A DNA stretch of 43,699 nucleotides from an uncultured Lachnospiraceae bacterium (GTDB lineage: Bacteria; Bacillota; Clostridia; Lachnospirales; Lachnospiraceae): assembly GCA_947631605.1 (NCBI GenBank), contig CANRMC010000005.1:1-43699 (forward strand), written 5' to 3'. Positions 1 to 6,915 of this stretch are shown here, piece after piece. Position 1 is the first letter of the stretch; every line of letters begins with the position of its first letter. The notes under the pieces are model-generated. The model made no database searches and was not told the origin of the DNA. It was given only the letters and a program-made list of their open reading frames with translations. The translations under genes and the position numbers were made by a program.

Positions 1-679
1 GCTCCAGCACGCGCGGACCGGCCACCACTCCTTCTTTTGTCACGTGTCCGACGATAAAAATGGCTGTTCCCTGACGCTTTGCAGTCTGCAAAAGCCTTGC
101 GGTCACCTCACGCACCTGAGATACCGTCCCCGGCGCTGTATTCAATTCGGCGATCATCATAGTCTGAATCGAATCGATAATTACCACATCCGCCGAACAC
201 CGCTCGATATTCTGTTCAATATTATCCATATCATTATCACATAAAAGGAGCAGACGTTCATCATATGCTCCCAGCCGTTCGCTGCGCATCTTGATCTGCG
301 CCGGTGATTCTTCTCCGGATACATAAAGTACGCGGATACCAGAGATAGTCAGATTGCGGCACATCTGTAGCAGAAGGGTGGATTTTCCGATACCGGGATC
401 GCCTCCCACCAGAACCAGAGAACCTTTTACAATGCCGCCGCCCAATACCCGGTCCAGCTCTCCGATACCTGTCTTGATCCGTATCTCAGACTCAGCAGAT
501 ACCTCTGCAATACTGGTTGCTTTAATCCTGTCCCGTACCGGAGTGCTATTTTTCTGTGACACAGTCACCTTTTCTTCCACAAAGGTATTCCAATTTTTGC
601 AGCCGGGACACTGTCCCATCCATTTTACCGATTCAAAACCACATTCTTTACAGAAAAATATCTGTTTTTCCTTTGCCAT
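1..679 (-). CDS. radA: DNA repair protein RadA, 3' part missing (window edge)
   Basis: RadA is a RecA-like ATPase that helps branch migration and processing of recombination intermediates. The visible part is the first 226 codons, and the rest lies beyond base 1. The N-terminus carries a C4 zinc finger (CKECG near residue 10, then CPGC near 27). A Walker A motif GGDPGIGKST follows near residue 93, then an SGEES stretch, a Walker B-like VVIIDSIQT and the conserved GPRVLE near the cut end. The KNRFG motif and the Lon-like C-terminal domain are not visible. The start ATG at 677-679 follows a GAGGAG ribosome site six bases upstream. The ORF track omits this gene because it runs off the window. 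It lies downstream of clpC and a small unknown gene on the same strand, the usual clpC-radA neighbourhood in Firmicutes. Confidence 0.95.
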   Translation of the reverse strand, partial: MAKEKQIFFCKECGFESVKWMGQCPGCKNWNTFVEEKVTVSQKNSTPVRDRIKATSIAEVSAESEIRIKTGIGELDRVLGGGIVKGSLVLVGGDPGIGKSTLLLQMCRNLTISGIRVLYVSGEESPAQIKMRSERLGAYDERLLLLCDNDMDNIEQNIERCSADVVIIDSIQTMMIAELNTAPGTVSQVREVTARLLQTAKRQGTAIFIVGHVTKEGVVAGPRVLE

Positions 680-714
680 TTCTATCTCCTCTAATCTGTT
701 CCGGTATACAAAAT

Positions 715-754
715 CAGCGTCTCTGCACAGCATATCGGCTGTCCGGAGACGCTG
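715..754 (-). terminator. Stem-loop between the 137-aa gene and radA
   Basis: A nine-base arm CAGCGTCTC (715-723) pairs perfectly with GAGACGCTG (746-754). An inner pair ACAGC/GCTGT sits within it, separated by a three-base internal loop on each side. On the minus strand a weak T-run (ATTTTG) follows. It lies between the stop of the small gene and the radA ribosome site, so it may terminate or attenuate transcription into radA. The short T-run makes full termination uncertain. Confidence 0.55.
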
Positions 755-786
755 CAAGTATCATAATTTTCAGTTTGATGTACCGT

Positions 787-1200
787 CTACAACTTCTCGA
801 TCACAACACCTATGGAATCATTCTCTTCCAACTCAACACTCAGGCTCAGCTTTCCGCCCAGGTTGGTCTTCATCTTTCCGACGTAAACGTCATCTACATG
901 AACCTTGTATTCCTTTTCGGCTTCCAGTTCCAAAGTAACCTGTGCGTCTTTATCCCCTTCAACGCGAAACATTACTTTCTTATCCGTCGCACGAAAATCA
1001 TGGACTGCCGTTCCCGGAACGGATTCATAGACGAACATACCGTTCTTCTCCAGTTTTGTAATCTCATAAAAAGTCTTTATCTTATAGCTGTCTCCATTGT
1101 AAACAAAGCCGTCCTGCTTTGTTTTTTCCTGAAGCTCATAATTACCGAAACTAAGTGCACCATTCTCTTCTTCCCGTATGAGTTCCTTTACTACTGCCAT
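787..1200 (-). CDS. Conserved hypothetical protein, 137 aa
   Basis: A soluble, acidic protein of 137 residues with no signal peptide or membrane segment. The sequence alternates short beta-type stretches (for example VMFRVEG and VTLELEAEKEYKVHVDDVYVG), which suggests a small all-beta fold. Proteins of this size and place in Lachnospiraceae are sometimes auto-labelled 'endosialidase'. I recall this only from memory, and nothing in the sequence supports an enzyme activity, so I assign no function. The ATG is preceded by GAGGAGG about ten bases upstream. It lies between clpC and radA on the same strand. A TATAAT-like box 49 bases upstream of the start (1249-1254) suggests its own promoter, but no good -35 is seen. 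Confidence 0.75.
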   Translation of the reverse strand: MAVVKELIREEENGALSFGNYELQEKTKQDGFVYNGDSYKIKTFYEITKLEKNGMFVYESVPGTAVHDFRATDKKVMFRVEGDKDAQVTLELEAEKEYKVHVDDVYVGKMKTNLGGKLSLSVELEENDSIGVVIEKL

Positions 1201-1248
1201 AGTGGTATATCCTCCTCTTGTACTTTATACAGTTTTAAAGCTGATTCC

Positions 1249-1254
1249 ATTATA
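1249..1254 (-). promoter_or_regulatory. Possible -10 box for the 137-aa gene
   Basis: Read on the minus strand, the bases give TATAAT in an AT-rich context, 49 bases before the ATG at 1200. No convincing -35 hexamer lies 16-18 bases further upstream, so this is a tentative call. Confidence 0.35.
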
Positions 1255-1287
1255 GTATAAATTCAAATTTTTTTCTACAGATTTCTA

Positions 1288-3738
1288 TCACTTTACAGAA
1301 AATTTCAGATTATTTTCACAGACAGAAATGCTGACCTTATCCCCCTTCTTGATCCGCTTGCTCAGTACCTCTTTTGCCAGTTCATCTTCCACATATGTCT
1401 GAATTGCTCGCTTCAAAGGACGGGCGCCGTATTTCTTATCATAACCTTTTTCAAAAATATACTTTTTGAGGGTATCTCCATATGTGATATGAATGGAAAG
1501 GTTCGTCTCCGCCCTCTTTTTCAAATCCTTTAACATCAGGGCTGCAATGTCCATGACGTCTTTTTCGGACAGGGAACGGAATACGATAATGTCATCGATC
1601 CGGTTCAAAAATTCCGGTTTGAACATTTTCTTCACTTCATCCATAACGTTTGTTTTCATGTCGTCATGATCCATATCCGGATTATCGATTCCTGTATCAA
1701 ATCCCAGTTTTTTCGGATCGATAATTCTGGATGCGCCGGCATTGGAGGTCATGATGATAATGGTATTCTTGAAATCCACTTTTCTTCCCTGGGAATCTGT
1801 AATCATACCGTCATCCAGAACCTGAAGCAGGACGTTAAAGACGTCCGGATGCGCTTTTTCAATCTCGTCAAACAGAATAACCGAATACGGATTTTTACGC
1901 ACCTTCTCCGAGAGCTGTCCGCCCTCCTCAAATCCGACATATCCGGGCGGCGAACCGATCATTTTTGAAACACTGTGCTTCTCCATGTATTCCGACATAT
2001 CCACACGGATAATATTATTCTCATTTCCAAAAAGCACTTCCGCAAGCGCCTTGGAAAGTTCGGTTTTTCCCACACCGGTAGGCCCCAGGAATAAGAAAGA
2101 ACCTGACGGACGTTTTGGATCCTTCAATCCGACACGGCCTCTGCGGATTGCCTTCGCAACAGCGCTGACTGCTTCTTCCTGTCCCACTACGCGCTGATGC
2201 AGCGTCTCTTCCAGTTTGAGAAGTTTCTGCTGCTCGGACTGGGAAATCTTGCTGACCGGAACTTTGGTCCAGACGGAAACAACATCAGCAATATCGCTTT
2301 CCTGCACAACCAGTTCTTTTCGCATATTCCGGCTTTTATTCTTCCGCACCTTGTCCCTTGCTTTTTCTTCTAAGGAAATCTTCTCTCTTATTTCAGAAGC
2401 TTCCTCAAGATTTCCTTCCGTAATCAGTTCTTCTAATTCATCCTGCAGTTTCAGAATTTCTTTTTCATGTGAAAGGGATGTTTTGGTCTCCGAAAGAATC
2501 CCCAGACGCTTTCTGGCTGCCGCCTCATCAATGAGATCTATAGCTTTGTCCGGCAGATACCGGTCATTGATATAACGGATGGAATAATTGATAGCAGCCT
2601 CCATCGCACTTTCGTCGATCACTACATGATGATGCGCCTCGTACTTATAAGCGATCCCATGTAAAATATCCAATGTTTCTTCCTTTGTCGGCTCCTCTAC
2701 ATAAACCGGCTGGAATCTCCGTTCCAATGCCGCATCCTTCTCGATATATTTCCGGTATTCCACTCTGGTGGTTGCGCCGATGATCTGAATTTCCCCACGG
2801 GAAAGGGACGGTTTCAGAATATTCGAAGCGTCCATGGCTCCCTCTGCACCGCCTGCACCGATAATCGTATGGAGTTCATCTATAAAAAGTATGATATTTC
2901 CGGAGGTTTTTACCTCGTTGATGGCTTTCTTAATGCGCTCCTCAAATTCTCCCCGGTATTTGGAACCGGCAACCATGCTGGAAAGGTCCAGATTGAGAAT
3001 CTTTTTCCCTTTCAGTGTATCCGGAACGTCGCCGGAAGCAATCAGCTGGGACAGTCCTTCCACCACAGCGGTTTTTCCAACGCCCGGTTCTCCCACCAGA
3101 CAGGCGTTGTTCTTCATACGTCTGCTGAGAATCTGCATCACTCTCTGGATTTCCTGTTCCCGTCCCACGACCGGATCCAGTTCGCCGTCGGCTGCCGCCT
3201 GCGTCAGATCCTTACTGAACTGATCCAATGCCGGCGTCGGGGATTTTTTCTTTGCTTTTCCTCCGAATACCGCGGCGTAATCCCTTTTTGCAGTCTGCGG
3301 ATCGATTCCGCATGCCATCAGGATATCAATATAAAGTTTCTGGATATTTACCTTAAATGCCTGAATCAGTCTTGCGCCTACGGACTCTCTGTCCTTCAGT
3401 AGCGCCAGCAGAATATGCTCAGTTCCGATTGAGGATTCTCCCAGTCTGGAAGCTTCATTTTCTGCATTTTCAAGAATAGCAAGCGTACGCTCCGTATAGC
3501 TGCCGTCTCCTGCGATCAGAAGATCACTGTCCTCCAGTGACGCCTGTTCTATCATCATATCCAGCTTTTCCTTGGACAATCCGTTTCCTGCAAGCACTGT
3601 ATAGGCTGTGCCTCTGCCGACGGAAATAAGTCCGAACAGAATATGCTGGCTGCCGACAAAACTCTGCTGCATATCTTTTGAAATCTTTTTTGCTTTATTC
3701 AGAGCTGCCTGGGCAAGTTCCGTATATTCCAGTTTCAA
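1288..3738 (-). CDS. clpC: ATP-dependent Clp protease ATP-binding subunit ClpC
   Basis: ClpC is a hexameric AAA+ unfoldase that feeds proteins to ClpP in the cytosol. The 816-residue protein has the double Clp N domain (residues 1 to about 150) and AAA module 1 with Walker A GEPGVGKT near 216-223. A UVR-type coiled stretch follows around 430-465 (ELITEGNLEEASEI), then AAA module 2 with Walker A GPTGVGKT near 545. An LGF tripeptide after the second module matches the ClpP-docking loop. The start is set by the ribosome site: GGAGGT at 3745-3750 sits six bases before TTG at 3736-3738, giving (M)KLEYTELAQ, which is the normal ClpC N-terminus. The ORF track's longer version adds 20 residues with no ribosome site. 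No ctsR, mcsA or mcsB precedes it. purD ends 70 bases upstream, and no strong promoter is visible in that gap. Confidence 0.95.
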   Translation of the reverse strand: MKLEYTELAQAALNKAKKISKDMQQSFVGSQHILFGLISVGRGTAYTVLAGNGLSKEKLDMMIEQASLEDSDLLIAGDGSYTERTLAILENAENEASRLGESSIGTEHILLALLKDRESVGARLIQAFKVNIQKLYIDILMACGIDPQTAKRDYAAVFGGKAKKKSPTPALDQFSKDLTQAAADGELDPVVGREQEIQRVMQILSRRMKNNACLVGEPGVGKTAVVEGLSQLIASGDVPDTLKGKKILNLDLSSMVAGSKYRGEFEERIKKAINEVKTSGNIILFIDELHTIIGAGGAEGAMDASNILKPSLSRGEIQIIGATTRVEYRKYIEKDAALERRFQPVYVEEPTKEETLDILHGIAYKYEAHHHVVIDESAMEAAINYSIRYINDRYLPDKAIDLIDEAAARKRLGILSETKTSLSHEKEILKLQDELEELITEGNLEEASEIREKISLEEKARDKVRKNKSRNMRKELVVQESDIADVVSVWTKVPVSKISQSEQQKLLKLEETLHQRVVGQEEAVSAVAKAIRRGRVGLKDPKRPSGSFLFLGPTGVGKTELSKALAEVLFGNENNIIRVDMSEYMEKHSVSKMIGSPPGYVGFEEGGQLSEKVRKNPYSVILFDEIEKAHPDVFNVLLQVLDDGMITDSQGRKVDFKNTIIIMTSNAGASRIIDPKKLGFDTGIDNPDMDHDDMKTNVMDEVKKMFKPEFLNRIDDIIVFRSLSEKDVMDIAALMLKDLKKRAETNLSIHITYGDTLKKYIFEKGYDKKYGARPLKRAIQTYVEDELAKEVLSKRIKKGDKVSISVCENNLKFSVK

Positions 3739-3744
3739 TGTTCT

Positions 3745-3750
3745 ACCTCC
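3745..3750 (-). promoter_or_regulatory. Ribosome binding site that sets the clpC TTG start
   Basis: GGAGGT on the minus strand lies six bases before TTG AAA CTG. No ATG in frame has a comparable site, so this decides the start codon. Confidence 0.85.
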
Positions 3751-3808
3751 GATTCTATACTTCAGATCCTTCGCACATACTGGCAATCCGGAATACAAAT
3801 CTTACCTG

Positions 3809-5062
3809 TTACTGTTCGTCGATTGCCTTACCAATATCGTGCCGAAGATACTTATTATCAAAGTTTATCCATTCTGTGGCTTTATATGCATTCGCCCGCG
3901 CCTCAAAGAGGTCGGCGCCCTTTGCCGTTACGCCCAGGACACGTCCGCCATTCGTGACAACGCCCTGCTCCGTTTTCTTCGTTCCGGCATGAAATACATA
4001 ATAACCGTCTTTATCCCGGAAATTCTCCAATCCATGAATGACGAATCCTTTCTCATAGGACACCAATACAACACAGACTGCGGCATTCTCTTCAAACGCA
4101 AGGTCGATTTCCTCCAGCCGTCCGTCGATACAGGCTTCCATAACGTCGATCATATCATTCTTCATCCGCGGTATTACAACCTGCGCCTCCGGATCGCCGA
4201 ATCTCGCATTGTATTCCAGAACCTTCGGTCCGTCCTCCGTCAGCATCAGACCACAGAACAGGATTCCTTTAAAATCCCTGCCTTCCGCATGCATGGCGTC
4301 AATGGTCGGCTGATAAATATGCTTCTTACAGTAATCATCTATTTCTTTTGTATAGAACGGACTTGGAGAAAATGTTCCCATTCCGCCGGTATTCAGTCCC
4401 TGGTCGCCATCCTTTGCACGTTTATGATCCTGCGCAGAGGTCATCGGTTTAATCGTCTTTCCGTCACAGAAACAGAGGACCGATACCTCCCTGCCCGTCA
4501 GGAATTCTTCGATTACGATGGTATCTCCCGCTTTTCCGAACTGACGGTCCAGCATCAGGGTTTTTACGCCACTTTTTGCTTCCTCCAGAGTGTTACAGAT
4601 CAGAACGCCTTTTCCGAGCGCCAGTCCGTCCGCCTTCAGAACGATCGGCATATTTGCTGTCTCCAGATATTTCAGCGCCGATTCCGGATCTGAAAATGTT
4701 TCAGAAGCAGCAGAAGGAATCTTGTATTTTTTCATCAACTCCTTGGAAAATGCCTTGGAGCCTTCTATGATCGCCGCTTTTTTCTCAGGACCGAATGTAC
4801 GGATACCGTTTTCAATAAAACAATCCGCAACGCCTGCCACCAACGGATCGTCCGGTCCGATGATCGCAAGGTCAATGGCTTCTTTCTTTGCGAATGCCAC
4901 TAATTTTTCCGCATCCATGACAGAAATATCCACACACTCCGCAACCTCTGCAATTCCGGCATTTCCCGGCGCTGCAAAGAGCTTATCCACCTTTGGACTC
5001 CGGCTGCACTTCCATGCGATTGCATGCTCTCTTCCGCCGCCGCCTACGATTAAAACCTTCAT
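3809..5062 (-). CDS. purD: Phosphoribosylamine-glycine ligase (GAR synthetase) PurD
   Basis: PurD joins 5-phosphoribosylamine and glycine using ATP, the second step of de novo purine synthesis, in the cytosol. The 417-residue length is typical. The N-terminus MKVLIVGGGGREHAIAW is the PurD signature. The ATP-grasp region follows (KADGLALGKGV near 140), then the GMGTFSP substrate loop and EYNARFGDPEAQ near the metal-binding end. The start ATG has AGGAGG seven bases upstream. It lies 26 bases after purN in the same direction, within a purM-purN-purD unit. purH, often placed between purN and purD, is not here. Confidence 0.97.
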   Translation of the reverse strand: MKVLIVGGGGREHAIAWKCSRSPKVDKLFAAPGNAGIAEVAECVDISVMDAEKLVAFAKKEAIDLAIIGPDDPLVAGVADCFIENGIRTFGPEKKAAIIEGSKAFSKELMKKYKIPSAASETFSDPESALKYLETANMPIVLKADGLALGKGVLICNTLEEAKSGVKTLMLDRQFGKAGDTIVIEEFLTGREVSVLCFCDGKTIKPMTSAQDHKRAKDGDQGLNTGGMGTFSPSPFYTKEIDDYCKKHIYQPTIDAMHAEGRDFKGILFCGLMLTEDGPKVLEYNARFGDPEAQVVIPRMKNDMIDVMEACIDGRLEEIDLAFEENAAVCVVLVSYEKGFVIHGLENFRDKDGYYVFHAGTKKTEQGVVTNGGRVLGVTAKGADLFEARANAYKATEWINFDNKYLRHDIGKAIDEQ

Positions 5063-5088
5063 TTCATTTTCCTCCTTCGATACACGCT

Positions 5089-5682
5089 CTATACCGCCTC
5101 ATTTGCAATCTGATTGATAGCAGCCGGAAGCAGTTTCCATTCAGCTTCTTCCATCACCCGCTGCTGAAGAATCTTCGGGGTATCACCCGGCAGAACCGGA
5201 ACCGCTTTCTGTAAAAGAATCGGTCCTGTGTCCGTCCCCTTATCCACATAATGCACGGTAGCGCCGGTTACTTTTACACCGCGTTCCAGCGCTGCTTCAT
5301 GTACTTTCAAACCATAATATCCGGTTCCGCAGAAAGACGGGATCAAAGACGGATGGATATTGATAATCTTCTTTTCATAACGGTCGATCATCGCTTCCGG
5401 GATTACAACAAGGAAACCTGCCAGAACAATAAGATCCGGCCGGTAAGCATCTACGCCCTGAAGCAAAGCCTTGTGAAATTCTTCGCGGGACGCATAATCC
5501 TTTGGAGAAATCACCTGATTTGGGATTCCGGCCTTTTCCGCACGTTCCAATGCGCGTACCCCGTAATTATTGCTGATTACGCCCACAAGTTCCGCATTGG
5601 TGATCGTGCCGTCTTTTACGGCGTCAATGATCGCCTGCAGATTGGTTCCGCCTCCTGAGACAAGGACGACAACTCTCAGCAT
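5089..5682 (-). CDS. purN: Phosphoribosylglycinamide formyltransferase PurN
   Basis: PurN transfers a formyl group from 10-formyl-tetrahydrofolate to GAR, the third purine step. The 197-residue protein shows the N-terminal VLVSGGGTNLQAIID phosphate-binding loop. It also has the catalytic region NIHPSLIPSFCGTGYYG (Asn and His of the family) and the VHYVDKGTDTGPIL segment that carries the catalytic Asp. The start ATG overlaps the end of purM by seven bases. AGGAGG within the purM tail serves as its ribosome site, so the two are translationally coupled. It depends on folate carriers, as does the metF-type enzyme 3.6 kb away. Confidence 0.97.
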   Translation of the reverse strand: MLRVVVLVSGGGTNLQAIIDAVKDGTITNAELVGVISNNYGVRALERAEKAGIPNQVISPKDYASREEFHKALLQGVDAYRPDLIVLAGFLVVIPEAMIDRYEKKIINIHPSLIPSFCGTGYYGLKVHEAALERGVKVTGATVHYVDKGTDTGPILLQKAVPVLPGDTPKILQQRVMEEAEWKLLPAAINQIANEAV

Positions 5683-6701
5683 ATTTCTACCTCCTTTTTG
5701 CCCTCCTTCACAGAACCTAGAATACAGCCGTCCTCACCGGCCTTTCGTACTGCGGCAAGTGTTTTTTCCGCATCCTCTGCTTCAACGGCAAGCACCATTC
5801 CGATTCCCATATTATATGTATTATACATAACTTCTTCCGATACATTTCCTTTTTCCGCCAGAAGCTTAAAGATTGCCGGAACTTCATAGGCGTCTTTTCT
5901 GACGGAAGCCTTCGTTCCCTCCGGAAGCATTCTCGGAATATTTTCATAAAATCCGCCGCCTGTAATATGGCTGCATCCTTTGATCTTTACGCCGGAATCC
6001 TTCACGCTCTGCAGCGCTTTCACATAGATTTTTGTCGGTGTGAGAAGCGCTTCTCCGAGAGTTTTCCCCAGTTCTTCATAATAAGTCTCCAGGGACTCTT
6101 TTGTCATTTCAAATACCTTACGGACAAGAGAAAAACCGTTGCTGTGAACACCGGAAGAATAAATGCCGACCAAAGCGTCTCCCGGACGGATATCAGCTCC
6201 TGTGATCAGGTCTTTTTCATCTACGGCTCCGACCGCAAATCCCGCAAGATCATATTCATCTTCCGGCATAAGATCCGGATGTTCGGCTGTTTCGCCGCCG
6301 ATCAATGCGGCTCCTGCCTGCACGCAGCCTTCCGCCACACCGCCTACGATCTCGGCGATCTGCTCCGGATGATTCTTTCCGCACGCAATATAGTCCAGAA
6401 AGAACAGCGGCTCTCCGCCAGCGCAGGCAATATCGTTAACGCACATGGCGACGCAGTCGATCCCGATCGTGTCATGTTTATCCAGAATGAATGCCAGTTT
6501 CAATTTCGTTCCGACGCCGTCTGTTCCGGAAACAAGCACAGGATGCTCCATCTCCTTCAGCTTTTCCATGGAGAAAGCGCCCGAAAATCCGCCAATACTG
6601 GTCAGAACCTCTTTCCGCATGGTTTTTTTGATATGTCCTTTCATAAGTTCCACCGAACGGTAGCCTGCTTCAATATCAACACCGGCATTCTTGTAATCCA
6701 T
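5676..6701 (-). CDS. purM: Phosphoribosylformylglycinamidine cyclo-ligase (AIR synthetase) PurM
   Basis: PurM closes the imidazole ring with ATP to make aminoimidazole ribotide. The 341-residue form starting MDYKNAGVDIEAG matches the family length. The track's 349-residue form adds eight residues that overlap the ribosome site. AGGAGG at 6710-6715 sits eight bases before the chosen ATG. Visible family motifs are GGFSGAF, VSGTDGVGTKLK, CVNDIACAGGEPLFFLDY, GGETAEHP and the C-terminal HITGGGFYENIPRM. It is the first gene of a minus-strand purM-purN-purD unit, with a clear promoter just upstream. The purine repressor site, if any, was not recognised. Confidence 0.97.
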   Translation of the reverse strand: MDYKNAGVDIEAGYRSVELMKGHIKKTMRKEVLTSIGGFSGAFSMEKLKEMEHPVLVSGTDGVGTKLKLAFILDKHDTIGIDCVAMCVNDIACAGGEPLFFLDYIACGKNHPEQIAEIVGGVAEGCVQAGAALIGGETAEHPDLMPEDEYDLAGFAVGAVDEKDLITGADIRPGDALVGIYSSGVHSNGFSLVRKVFEMTKESLETYYEELGKTLGEALLTPTKIYVKALQSVKDSGVKIKGCSHITGGGFYENIPRMLPEGTKASVRKDAYEVPAIFKLLAEKGNVSEEVMYNTYNMGIGMVLAVEAEDAEKTLAAVRKAGEDGCILGSVKEGKKEVEIC

Positions 6702-6762
6702 TTTCCATTCCTCCTGCATATGCATTTCTATCCGGCTTACGCCTTACATTTCGTACCAAATT

Positions 6763-6791
6763 ATTATAGAGGAAATACCATCGTTTGTAAA
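6763..6791 (-). promoter_or_regulatory. Promoter of the purM-purN-purD unit
   Basis: Minus-strand TTTACA (6786-6791), a 17-base spacer and a perfect TATAAT (6763-6768), about 60 bases before the purM start. It is divergent from the promoter of the diguanylate cyclase gene at 6825-6853. Confidence 0.8.
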
Positions 6792-6824
6792 CAAGAAACC
6801 ATAGAATATTTTGTACGGAAAACA

Positions 6825-6853
6825 TTGAAGAATCTTCCAATCTGTGATAGAAT
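6825..6853 (+). promoter_or_regulatory. Promoter of the LacI-sensor diguanylate cyclase gene
   Basis: TTGAAG (6825-6830), a 17-base spacer and TAGAAT (6848-6853). The predicted transcript leader is about 55 bases, ending in AGGGGG eleven bases before the ATG at 6916. Confidence 0.7.
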
Positions 6854-6915
6854 ATACATAGTTGTTGGGTAAATTAAGATAAAAATTTTCTTCATTACAG
6901 GGGGTACAAAAAATA

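Noticed and set aside
354-1260. Plus-strand ORFs of 194 and 234 aa opposite radA and the 137-aa gene
   Set aside because: They are antisense to a recognised RadA and a gene with a good ribosome site, and their translations look like shadow sequence with no family features.
3608-4693. 361-aa plus-strand ORF
   Set aside because: It is antisense to clpC and purD, both unmistakable families, and has no ribosome site. Long shadows are common opposite such genes.
5967-6872. 301-aa plus-strand ORF over purM
   Set aside because: Antisense to purM and it runs through the purM promoter. Composition is shadow-like.
6702-6915. Purine riboswitch upstream of purM
   Set aside because: The leader is only about 50-60 bases from the promoter and lacks the paired core needed for an aptamer.
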